The notes below the pieces were generated by a model. That model saw nothing but the letters and a program-made list of their open reading frames with translations. It searched no databases and had not been told where the DNA came from. Both the position numbers and the translations under genes were made by a program. A DNA stretch of 64,000 bases from Pocillopora verrucosa (taxonomy: Eukaryota > Cnidaria > Anthozoa > Scleractinia > Pocilloporidae): assembly GCF_036669915.1 (NCBI RefSeq), contig NC_089319.1, positions 558,001-622,000 of the forward strand, given 5' to 3'. This document shows positions 11,956 through 22,527 of the stretch, in pieces (position 1 is the stretch's first letter; each line of letters begins with the position of its first letter).

Positions 11956-13026
11956 ATGGCGTCACGTTTCGAGGTAGTTGACGAAGAATATATCGAAGAA
12001 TTAAATGAAAACACGAAGAAAAGCACGGAGTACTGGAAGAACGTTTTCAAAATGTGGGCGAATGAAAGAAACTTCCAAGCAAATTTAGAAGAGTACGAGA
12101 GCGATGTCCTCGACCAAACACTGTCGCAGTTATATGCCGAGTCACAAAAAGGAAACGGTGATAACTACGAGCCCGTCTGCCTGAAAGTAATGCAGACATT
12201 ACTGGAGAGATATCTAAAATCAAAATCCCATCCAAAGTCCATCATCCGAGATAGGAAGTTTCTTAACTCCAGAAAAGTCCTGGGAGGGAAGTCCAGGAAA
12301 CTGCGAGAGCAAGGCAAAAGAAAGCGACCAAACCGATCCAGAAGTTTGACAAAAGAAGAGGAAGAAGTCCTCTGGCAGAACGGCCAGCTTAGAGGAGGCA
12401 CTCAACGAGCTCTACTGAACACCATGTGGTGGCTGCTCACTCAGCACTTTGGCTTACAAGAGCGACAAGAACACCACCAAATGAAAGTTGACGGTTTCAC
12501 TTTACAACGCGACGACGACGGAAACGAATTTCTAACATTTGCCGAAGGTCCAACTAAGACGAGACAGGGAGGACTTAGCGTGAAAACCAGACTAGTCACC
12601 CCCAAAATGTTTGCCACAGGGAATGAGGAAAGGTGCCCAGTCATGTTGTTTAAACGATATCTGGAGAAGCGACAAAGCGAAATGAAGGAAAGCGGCCCGT
12701 TTTACCTCACTGTCATCGACAAGCCAGTTTCAAGCGTTTGGTACAAGAAATCCCCAATGGGAAAGAACACCATAAACACAATCATGAAAAACATGAAAGA
12801 GAATTTACCGCTGAAGGATCTGTGTTCCGAGAAGAATTTGACCAGCAATAGGGCACGAAAAACCGTGGTCAAGAAGCTGAAAAGTTCTGGTATCCCGAGG
12901 TGTGAAATAAAGAATATCACAGGCCACGCACCTGCCCAAGGGCTTGACGATTGCGACTCAGGAGACGAACGAGAGCAGCAGATCATTACACGAGCCATTG
13001 ACAACACTAGCGCTGGCGCTAAATAA
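11956..13026 (+). CDS. Crypton-type tyrosine recombinase-like protein (DUF3504 / ZMYM-QRICH1-like), active site altered
   Basis: An uninterrupted single-exon ORF of 356 codons from ATG 11956; the frame is open further upstream but without another ATG. The C-terminal half resembles the recombinase domain of Cryptons and their domesticated relatives ZMYM, QRICH1 and KIAA1958: GGTQRALLNTMWWLL, FGLQERQEHHQM, ARKTVVKKLKSSGIP, EIKNITGH and GLDDCDSGDEREQQ. Tyrosine recombinases use R, H-x-x-R, H/W and Y. Here the expected first Arg is Gln168, the H of HxxR is Asn298, and the nucleophile position is Cys333; Arg301 and His324 are kept. Gln168 and Cys333 are each one transition from the expected codon. 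The protein is therefore probably not a working recombinase. It may be a decaying element or a retained DNA-binding protein. It is plus-strand, opposite to the gene family, and sits inside duplication A2. Confidence 0.82.
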   Translation: MASRFEVVDEEYIEELNENTKKSTEYWKNVFKMWANERNFQANLEEYESDVLDQTLSQLYAESQKGNGDNYEPVCLKVMQTLLERYLKSKSHPKSIIRDRKFLNSRKVLGGKSRKLREQGKRKRPNRSRSLTKEEEEVLWQNGQLRGGTQRALLNTMWWLLTQHFGLQERQEHHQMKVDGFTLQRDDDGNEFLTFAEGPTKTRQGGLSVKTRLVTPKMFATGNEERCPVMLFKRYLEKRQSEMKESGPFYLTVIDKPVSSVWYKKSPMGKNTINTIMKNMKENLPLKDLCSEKNLTSNRARKTVVKKLKSSGIPRCEIKNITGHAPAQGLDDCDSGDEREQQIITRAIDNTSAGAK

Positions 13027-13895
13027 TACGTTAAACGCTCATTGTGACCCAGCTATCGGATACTTGCCCCCTCAAGTCACGCGAGGAACAACAGAAAAAT
13101 TAAAAGAAGTCAGTCGTCCCACCGTATCACGAATGCCGTATACTCCATTCACACCAAAGCTTAAACATGTCTTAAAGTTGTTTTGCTAAACACAGTTTAT
13201 TTTTTTTTCGTAGAAACTACATAATCAAATATTTTTTACTTAAAATGTAGGACATTGGAAATGCAAGTAAGCAAGGACTTGAAAAAGGAAAATTAAGTTT
13301 TTCAGTCCTCTGTTTTTGATTTTCATTCAGTAAAAAACCACTTTAACCGAACATATTTTGCTGGTGTGAATAAGGCATTAGCTCTAACAGTGGAGGTTAG
13401 AAGCCTGAAACTTAAGCTTTTCAAAATTAAAAACACAGGATGAAGAATACTTCTACAGAATAAAATATTGCCTTCTCTGGGAGCAATATGACGAGCCTGT
13501 TAGAAGCTTTTTTAGTTACTGTTAGAGAAATTCCTCACGTGTTAAGCTAAAATGGTATATGCATGAATTTATCTTCCTGCTTATATTTATTAAAGCTCAC
13601 AAGACAATTAACAACTAAACCTACCATCGACTGCGCATCCATTCTGACTCGTTTCATCATGACCTAACAGTGAAGGCGAGTTTCATTTTTGCTCTCATAG
13701 TCATTTAATGGATCGGTTAAGTTTCCAAACAAATCGTTTAATAATTTAAAGGTTTTCAAGACTTCCTCTTAAGTTGCAGATTAAAATTAATGAGCACAAA
13801 ACCCCTTAAATTTCTCATCCCTTTTTAAAAATTTCAGATGACTGCACAAAACATCTAAAGGTAAAAATCCGATGCACAACCCTGGTAGCAACTGA
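13021..13895. repeat. Third copy of a repeat that follows the Crypton ORF
   Basis: Directly after the recombinase stop, the sequence matches 363-1220 and 9285-9920 (shared aaataatacgttaaacgctc with one change, cccagctatc, and ttcacaccaaagctt against copy 1). Similarity reaches back to the last codons of the ORF. The three copies may therefore be 3' ends of one Crypton-type element, with the coding part deleted in the first two. No ORF of note. Confidence 0.6.
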
Positions 13896-14543
13896 TTAGT
13901 AAAGCTGGATCTAACGGACGGAGAAATCAGCAAAGAAAACAGTTGTCGTGATATTGTTGATTCCCATATTTCCAATGAAATATACTACCTCATTCTTTCC
14001 CAAAGAAACCTTGCTTTCAAGTTGTGAAATTTTATAAATGAAGTCTAGAAAACAAACAGCAATAATACGACATCTAGGAATCAATTTATTGAATTTTCAC
14101 CAATCTGTAGTCTGAAATTATTGAATTATTGACTGATAAGGAGAAAAAAGTAATAGCTTGTTTCTGTTATTCCTACAAACAATTAATTCGTAACAATTCG
14201 TAATTAGCATTGTTTGTGTCTACTGACATTCAGAGTTGAAGACAAAACACCTGTGCTGCAGAAATATTCAAACACAACGTCTTGCTCTGAAGAGAGCCGG
14301 AAAAGGAACAAAATTTATAGGTTTTGCCGAAGATAAATTCCCTAAGGTCAAAATGTATCCACAAAAAACCTATTCCAGGAAATAGTGTTTGTTAATTCAA
14401 ACTATGAACCCGAAAGCAAATCAATTTAAATCTAAAGGTTAGCGTGCACCTTCAAACTCTTTATAAAAACAGATTTTGTTCAAATTTGGGGCTTGAGAAA
14501 AAAATATCCGCTTCACTTTGAGGAATGTATCGTCATGTCCATT
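13896..14543. repeat. 3' flank of G2, matches 3560-4226
   Basis: Non-coding, colinear with the sequence beside the G0 relic (ggacggagaaatcagcaaag against ggacggagaaaccagcaaag). It probably holds the G2 3' UTR; the complement contains AATAAA near 14085, which is a possible but unproven polyadenylation signal. Confidence 0.6.
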
Positions 14544-17500
14544 TCACTGAAGAAATGTGATGATCACTCTACCATGTTCATCGCTATTAAAACAACATTC
14601 GTTTAGCTGATTTGCCCCAATGTTAAAAGATCCCCCCCCTCCCCCGCAGGAAAAAGCTTTATTCCCACCTCCATTTCCCCCAGAGTAACCACCGCCACCA
14701 CCAGCTCCGTTGTCGGCTCCACGAAAACCACCGCCACCTCCGAATCCACCCCAATACGCTCCACCCTCTCCTCCCTGAATATATCCTTTACCTCCTTTTC
14801 CTCCTTTTCCCCCACCACTAACAGTCTTTCCATTACTGAAGAAGCCGCCACCTCCACCACCTAAAATAATGAAAAACTAATTAGTGATCTCTTATAAAAA
14901 GCACCTATCTAATTTATTCACTCTAAGCGATGTGCAAAATTGTTTTTGGGGACAAGTCAGCTCCACAATTTTTCGTTAAACTGTCTTTTTATTGCACCTT
15001 TTTAATTCAAATCTGCAATTAGCCAATAGAACCCCTTGTCAACTGTGTATAGATGTGAAGGATATCTAAAAAGTGGACGAGTGAAACTCAGTTGAGTGTC
15101 AGATGTTGTAGGAGGCGTCTTCATAAGTTTTATTGAGGAGAAAAGAAAAACTGTAAAATTAAGATTGATAATTTTAATAATTGAGATCCTTCTGTAATCT
15201 TATTGTCCTAATGAATTGAACATACTGATAGATTTTTCTCCTTTCTTCGCTTACCTGGAGATTGACCACTTGTTTTTCCTCCATTTCCGTTGCTTCCTCC
15301 GGACCCTAAAGGCGAGTTGTTCCCTGCATTCCCTGTTGCGCTTATGGACGCATCACATCCTGGATTTTGTCCTGACATTTTTTTAACTCCCCCTCCACCT
15401 CCAGCTATAATCAAAGGCGTATTGCTTCCTCTTACTACAAATGTACCTCCACCACCTCCGGCATTTGAGTTGCTGGACGACTTCGCTTGACTCCCCTTTT
15501 GACCAACAAGTATACGAATGTTCTCTTTTTGGTCAAATTAAAGTTTCCAATCATTCTCGCTCCTCTTCCTCCATTTTTAATAACGCTGTTTTTACCGTAC
15601 CCCCCTGGGGCTCCTATTGCTTCTATTCTGTATTCACCAGTGTGTGGCACAGTCCACTGCTGAATACCACTAAATAGTGTAACTTGTCCGTCATGATCCT
15701 GACCTGTGTAGTGGCTCCCAATTGAGACTGGACCCTTACCACCTTCACTCGCATTGAGGGTTGTAAAAACAGCTGTAAATCCTGTATTAAACACGGAATA
15801 ATATGTAAGAAGTTTTCAAATTTTTTTTAGTATTGACCTTACTGTCAACTTCAATGCTTGAAAATGATATCCCTGCAAATTAAGCGAAATTGGAAAAAGG
15901 CGAAAAAGCTCCCGAAGAGTCTACCAACAGAGTCAAAACGCGTTCAAAAGACTTCGTGGACTTCTAGTGACCTGCGAGAAAAAGACAGTTTTCCACACTG
16001 TGTTTGCTCCCTTGTATGGCTGAAAGCCATTTTTTATACTGATATTTATCTAACAAATTGATTCGATTATGCCCTGCGTCTGTACAATAGAAAGATCGCC
16101 GGTATCTAGAATAAGAAAAGAAATATTTGAGATAAGAAAGATGAGAGACGGAGTATGAATATGTTAAATCTAGTCACCTCTGCAGTTGGTTCCATTTCCA
16201 TGAAATCCATCTTTACACGCGCACTTGTAAGATCCCAGGGTATTGTTGCACTCGGCATTCACATCACAATCGTGTATTCCATCGAAACACTCATCTGTGT
16301 CTAGAGTAAGAAAAAGAAGACCATCTGAATAAGTCCTATTATTTCTGCTTTTGATAAAAGGCACCTCAGAAAATGTGAAAACAAGTTACCCGAGCAGTTA
16401 GTTCCATTTCCATGATATCCATCTTTACACGAGCACTCGTAAGATCCCAGGGTATTGTTGCAATCGGCATTCATATCACAGTCGTGTGTTTTATCAGCAC
16501 ATTCATCCATATCTAGAACTCGAAAAGGATTATCATGTAAATAAGACTTTTTTTAAGCCCCCTTACACAATGATGATGAAAGACGGTGTTTGAAATGTTT
16601 CAGCAAGTTACCTGTGCAGTTAGTTCCATTTCCATGAAATCCATCTTTACACGAGCATTTGTAAGATCCCAGGGTATTGTTACACTCAGCGTTCACATCA
16701 CAGTTGTGTATTCCGTCAATACATTCGTCGATATCTAAATCAACAAAGAATATTTTATTATTTTATTGTAACTAAGCTTTTTGTTATATGACAGAGTATT
16801 ATCATCAAAAGAGACAACATGATGTACTATAACAAGTCACCTGTGCAGTTCGTTTCATTTCTATGAAATCCGTCTTCACACGTGCACTTATAAGATCCCA
16901 GGATATTGTTACACTCAGCATTCATATCACAGTCGTGTATTCTGTCAGCACATTCATCTATATCTAAAACACGAAAAGTGTTATCATGTAAATGAGACTT
17001 TTTTTGAAGCCCCCTTATACAATGACGGTGTTTGAAATGTTTTAACTAGTTACCCGTGCAGTTAGTTCCATTTCCATGAAATCCGTCTTTACACGAGCAC
17101 TTGTAAGATCCCAGGGTATTGTTGCAATCGGCATTCACATTACAGTTGTGTATTCTGTCAGCACATTCATCTACATCTAGAACACGAAAAGGATTATCAT
17201 GTAAATGAGACTTTTTTTTAAAAGCCCCCTTATACAATGCCGGTGAAAGACGGTGTTTGAAATGTTTCAGCAAGTTACCTGTGCAGTTGGTTCCATTTCT
17301 ATGAAATCCATCTTTACACGAGCATTTGTAAGATCCCAGGGTATTGTTACACTCAGCGTTCACATCACAGTTGTGTATTCCGTCAGTACATTCGTCAATA
17401 TCTAAATCAACAAAAAATATTTTATTATTGTATAGTAACTAACCTTTTTGTTTTATGACAGGGTATTATTATCTAAAGAGGCAACTTGATATGTTATAAC

Positions 17501-18626
17501 AAGTTACCGGTGCAGTTAGTTCCATTTCCATGAAATCCGTCTTCACACATGCACTTATAAGATCCCAAGATATTGTTACACACAGCGTTCACATCACAAT
17601 CGGGTGTGCTGTCAGCGCATTCGTTTATATCTATAACACAGAGAAGAACATCATATAGATGAAATCCTTTTTTAAAGCCCTCTCGGACAATAAAGGTGGA
17701 ATACAGAGTCTGACTATGTTGGACACTGTGACCCACCCCCTCCCCAGTGAGAAAATTAATATTAGTTTGATTGGTCGTTTGACTATTCTATCGATAGACC
17801 AAAAGTGTAAGTGATTAGGATATTCATCTAAACTAATCGCGATGTACTTGAACACGAGCGTCCATTGCCAGTGTATCCCCCCTTGCAGGTACAGTAATAG
17901 GAACCCGCAGTGTTGGTGCAGTATGCATTGACGTCACAGGCATTTTTTCCACTAAGGCATTCATCATGATCTAGTTGGGGAATGGAGAAGGAAGAGAGTC
18001 AAAATTTCGCCAACATTTATTTTACCAGAGAGATAGTCTTACCCTGTGCTAAATTGACACTTACAGCCACATAACACAACAAGAATTGTGTTCCAACGAG
18101 TTAGACCATGGTTAATGGCAACTTTGAGGCAAGAATGTTGTTCAAAGTTTTATTAAATTGCAATTAAATGTAAAATGTCCATTTGGAATATTTTTTTCCA
18201 TTTTTGGATTTTTTATACAAATATGTAGACAAAAGTAGAAACTGCGCAGCACATTGTTTCAGGACTAGAGCGATTTCCAAATCGACAATTTGAACAAAAA
18301 ATTAAACCAACATTGCCTTCAACATTGATTTACCTTCTAAATACATATCACAGTAAACCAAAACTGCCTTCCCAGTGCCAGATGGATCCAGCCAGTATTT
18401 GTTGCTTACAGTGTCTTTCCCTTCGCTTGCTTTTATCTCGTGGCATGAACGTGCTGGTAACTCCGGAATCGAACCCAAGGGAGCTGGTATGAGTAAAAAT
18501 GTTGAAACTTAACACTCAACACAACTCCTCTTTTCGCCAAAAAATGATAATTGACATTGATAATTGTAGATCTTGTCGTTCGTTCGATTAAAAGGTTACA
18601 GTCACTTTGATTAACTTTTCTTTTAT

Positions 18627-18657
<31 letters not shown>

Positions 18658-19430
18658 TTTAAACCGGCCAAGCATTTAGAGGCGCACAGATCGAAAAGGG
18701 AGAATAAAAGGCGCTTGAGAATATCAACGGGATCTGAATTCCATTTACTTAGGTTCCCTTTTGACTTGTGAATATTTAAGGAGGATTTTATTCTGAGGAG
18801 ACAAGACCCTTCTCTCGTAAGCCCTCCATTTAGAGCTTTCATTTTTTTTACAGTCATCCCTGACCGTAAGCTTGTTGCAGCACTTTAAAAAGTAAATAAA
18901 TCAATAACTTCTTGTAAACATTTTACACATGCATCAAAGTTATTTTTTGCATGTTAACTATAGGTTAAACTTCAAAGAAAGTAGGTGGAAATGATATATT
19001 TCATTTTTACGGTCAGGAGGTAATAGAAAAATCAATTCCGGGAAATCGGAAAAGGCAGGCTGTGAACAGACTGTAAGACAGAAATATTTAGAATTATTAT
19101 AAATTGCTTGGTCGAGTATTTACCTCTTCCGTTCAAACGGCGAATATAAAACCACGCTGGGTCTGAGCGAAAATTCTCGGGTCTCGCGTCCTTTGTGCGA
19201 TGGTTTAATTCACAGATCTGTTCTTTTCTGTTGAAATTATAGCTCTGACAGATAGTTTCCCTTTCACATAAGATATCACAGATATGAGGAGCTGCTACTG
19301 TCATCCTCTTTAGAACGAAACCTTTGAGAGCCATGCCACGAATATCAACTTCTGACCTGCATTGATCCTCAGCAGTTTCAAGGTTGGTGAACGAAACACA
19401 GACAAGGAAATAACAAAATATCCACAGCAT
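14544..19430 (-). CDS. G2: secreted PAN, fibrinogen-like, eight EGF, glycine-rich protein with a 1-nt frameshift
   Basis: Twelve coding exons: 19124-19430 (leader [11 protein letters not shown] and PAN), 18334-18483 (fibrinogen-like piece), EGF exons 17848-17970, 17508-17630, 17279-17401, 17054-17176, 16841-16963, 16612-16734, 16390-16512 and 16178-16300 (each 123 nt), then 15255-15781 and 14544-14860 (glycine-rich halves). All borders are GT-AG and all phases 1-1. The EGFs are of the calcium-binding type ([25 protein letters not shown]). Exon 15255-15781 is 527 nt, one short of a multiple of three; compared with paralogues one base is missing at about 15520, just after NLTK. Without that loss the protein would be 761 aa. 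As read, translation leaves frame and loses the GGGGG core. Either a recent null allele or a sequencing error; the remaining exons look maintained. The start is chosen because it is conserved with G4 and G6. Confidence 0.8.
16178..17630 (-). repeat. Seven-exon EGF tandem array within G2
   Basis: Seven EGF exons of 123 nt alternate with introns of about 77-106 bp. Exons and introns repeat with a period of 664-667 bp: 16390, 16612 and 16841 pair with 17054, 17279 and 17508, and the introns between them are nearly alike (tcatgtaaatgagac, aatattttattatt). So a three-exon unit was duplicated. The eighth EGF exon (17848-17970) is more different and matches the single EGF of G6 instead. Confidence 0.85.
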
Positions 19431-22400
19431 TTTTCCTGAAAAACGATATTCATAGAGAGATCCTCGCACTATGAACAAACTTTTTTTATCAAGGCTGAGG
19501 AGCTTAAGAACAGAGGACTGAACCCCGCTTCTGAAGTTAACCCGGATGTCAACGCCTAGGAAGTGCATCAAGTTCTTCCAAAGCCTTCTTTTAAAAACGG
19601 CAAAAGGTAGAATTTCCATGCAGGTTACAACCTACTTACCAAAAGGGCAATCTATTTGCCTCATTTTTGAGAGCCACTTTGCTTGCCTTACATAACGGAT
19701 AGTGACAGGAGCATGATGGCCTTTTCGATCAGGATGACAGCGGAAACAAAACAGTTTTTATTTAAAACCGTTTCCGTTTCAATTAACAACCCTCGTTATT
19801 TCATTTTGAATGTTCAATTCTGTAAAATTAACTTTGCCTTCTGGTTGCTCCAACAAACTATTTTCCCTACGATTTTATTACAATCTTCGTATTTCCAAAA
19901 ATTTTTTTTGCCATATGACTTCGAAAGTGCACTAACTTCTTGAAAATTGAGTAGTTTGTCTTATGCTATTCCAGGGAGAAAACATATTTAGATGAAATAA
20001 TTCATCATATTTAATACTAAAAGAAGATTGTTCAGATATTTTTGTCAAGGCTTATTTATGTCAATAAAAATAGTAAAAAATATATTGTAAAACGTTTTAG
20101 TAAACATCGAAATATTACTCAGGCACGAGGAAGGACATGACTGTGGGAAAATCTTAATGTCCTTCTAATATTAGGGAAGCCAAAACGTTGAGAATGAAGC
20201 AGTAGAGAGCAAATACCAGAAAACGCACGCTATAATTCGAATAACCACAATAAAGGTTTTCAATTTTGGGGGGAGCAGCAGACAAAATGAAACAGCTGAA
20301 GTTTAATATGCGTTCAAATACGCCGCTCTCTTTGTTTAATCATGAAGCTTTCAGTGGTTTTAACAAATGAATAGGATCCTCTGGGATGTAGCTAGTTGGT
20401 GAAACTCGATTATGCACAATGTGTATTAACGTCCTTCAATTTCAATTGAGGAAGATGTTCTTTCCTTCGTGTTTTTCTTTAGTTTGGCTAAATGAATTAT
20501 GTCAGCATGAGTGCATCGTTGAGCCCAACTACTTGAAGACCGTTTCGCAACTATTTTTACACTCTCCTTGTCCGCCCAAAGTTGGAAAAAAATAATGACA
20601 ACCGTTTTTAACAGAATGCGTTAATATCCCGAAGCGACGTTTTCAAAACGAAACTCCATAAAGAGAATGTTGATTTTAACGATTTATTTATTGAAGATTG
20701 CTGTAAGTTACTTCGTGGCTCTAGTTCGTCACATGCAAAGGTGATCATATCTGCAAGGACGATTGTAGATATGCCCAATACCATGCAGTGAATATCGAAG
20801 TATGCTTTGTCCTCCGCTTAAGTTAAGACCTAGAAAGGAGACACTTATAATGGGTGATGAATTCCCTTTGACAAATGTTGGTGAATTATCTTAATAAAGA
20901 TACAACTGATATAAGGCAATTTGTAAGTCTGCAAGCGATACTTCAAGGAATAATTGAACCAACGCATTACATTTTTCCTCTTTTAAGTTGAGCGTTTCAT
21001 GCTAAGGATGAAAAAAATTCCCACATAGAAAAATAATGCTTTATGGACGGAGAAAAATAAATCAACAAGTGTAATAAGAAACTTTAAAGACGAAACTGCA
21101 AAGAAGCGCTGTTTTTCTTGTGTTAAGGCATCATGGTTGATTGAATTGAAACAGAAGATAATCCTTTGTCGCACAGCCAGGTGGTTTTACTGTCAGCCAA
21201 TAAAAACCCAGAATCGAAGAGAAATATCTCTCTAAACTCCTTGGTTGCAATTTAGAGGCACGACGCCATGTACTCGTTTTCAAATCTTTTTAAGCCACCT
21301 GAGGCCCTTTTTGAAAGACCTAAAGTTTTATTTATTAAATTCGGGACAGAGCTCTTTAGGAATAACGTGATTCAAAAAATACGATACATTAACGCAGCAA
21401 ACATTGATTGCTTGAATGGCCATTCTGTGAAATTTTACACACAAAATTATGTATGTAAAACATAACTGAAGAATTTCGCAGAACGCATTGGCTGTTAGGA
21501 TAAAATAAAAAAAAAATCATAGACCTTAAATTCTTTGAAATCCCTTTTGTATTATTTTTATTCTTCTATATGTAACAATTAAGACACTGAGGAATATGAA
21601 GAACTGACCTCAAAGCAGTACTTTTATCAAATAGTCCCTCTTCCTTTTTAGTTGTTCGATGACCAACTACAGTTAATGAAAGTTTCCTGCCCATGACACT
21701 AAAGTCGGATGTCACTAAAGCAGGTACTTGACATGACACCGAGGGGATGTTAGTCCACCCATATTTTTTTTAATGTTTTTTTGGAACATTGGCCTGACTG
21801 GGGTTCTGCTGTTTACAAAATATTTCGGCCCCCTTTTTCTCAATTCTTCGGTTCCTCTCTCCAAAGATATTATAAAAAGCTATAAAACTTTGAATCAGTA
21901 GTATATTTACCCAGAACTGAATATTAAGGAGCGTTAAACCATCTACATCAGTATATATCCAGAGTAGTGTCGCTCCTTGTCATCTTATCGTTGAAAATGG
22001 AAAAGCCGTTATGTATTCAAATGCAAAAGATTCTTGAGTCTATATTTAACTTTTAAATAAGATAGGCAAGTTTGTTTGTTACTACCAAAAAAAATTTTAA
22101 AATACACATCTCACTCTTAACTTTGCGTAAAAGATGGAAGTATAAAAAATGTTTTCAATAGACACTTGTTTGTGTCCACTGACCTTAAGAGATGAACACG
22201 AAACACCTGCACTGTTTGAAAAGTCAAACATAACGTCTGATGAATTGCTCCGAACATGAAAGGAGACGGAAAATAATAAAAGTTACAGTTTTCGTTAGAG
22301 AAGAATTCATTACGTTGGAGAACATTTACAAACAACTCTATTCCAGCAAATGACTTTAGATGCACAAGTTGCACTGGTTTAAAATAAACCTAAAAACCAC

Positions 22401-22527
22401 TCCTAAAAACCTTTAATGACTGAATCTAAAAAAGAAACAAAAGTTTGCTTACTCTTGAGTTTAAAAACAATCAACCTTCAAAACAGAATTGCCACAACAC
22501 GATGAGAAAGGGGCTGCTACGTGCATC
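19431..22527. other. Region between G2 and G3; family upstream repeats, no intact gene
   Basis: It holds the G2 upstream region, a decayed leader exon (20156-20217), repeat sequence matching 39400-39780 and 29180-29460, and from about 21690 to 22480 the 3' flank of G3, which resembles 32460-33370. ORFs here are short and unrecognised. Confidence 0.6.
20156..20217 (-). pseudogene. Decayed signal-peptide exon upstream of G2
   Basis: Aligns with the leader exons at 29303-29366 and 54478-54541 (shared gaagccaaaacg and flanks). The ATG is lost, and the splice donor is destroyed: the plus-strand cttacctt of the working copies is cttaatgt here. It lies about 0.7 kb upstream of the G2 PAN exon, which now carries its own start and leader. 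Confidence 0.7.

Noticed and set aside
14603-14860. Acidic, valine-rich minus-strand ORF over the G2 last exon (also 5894-6103, 33393-33692, 47272-47556, 60110-60400)
   Set aside because: It is the +1 frame of the glycine-rich exon; the correct frame, fixed by the phase-1 acceptor, gives the GGGGG domain ending NECC...VIITFLQ.
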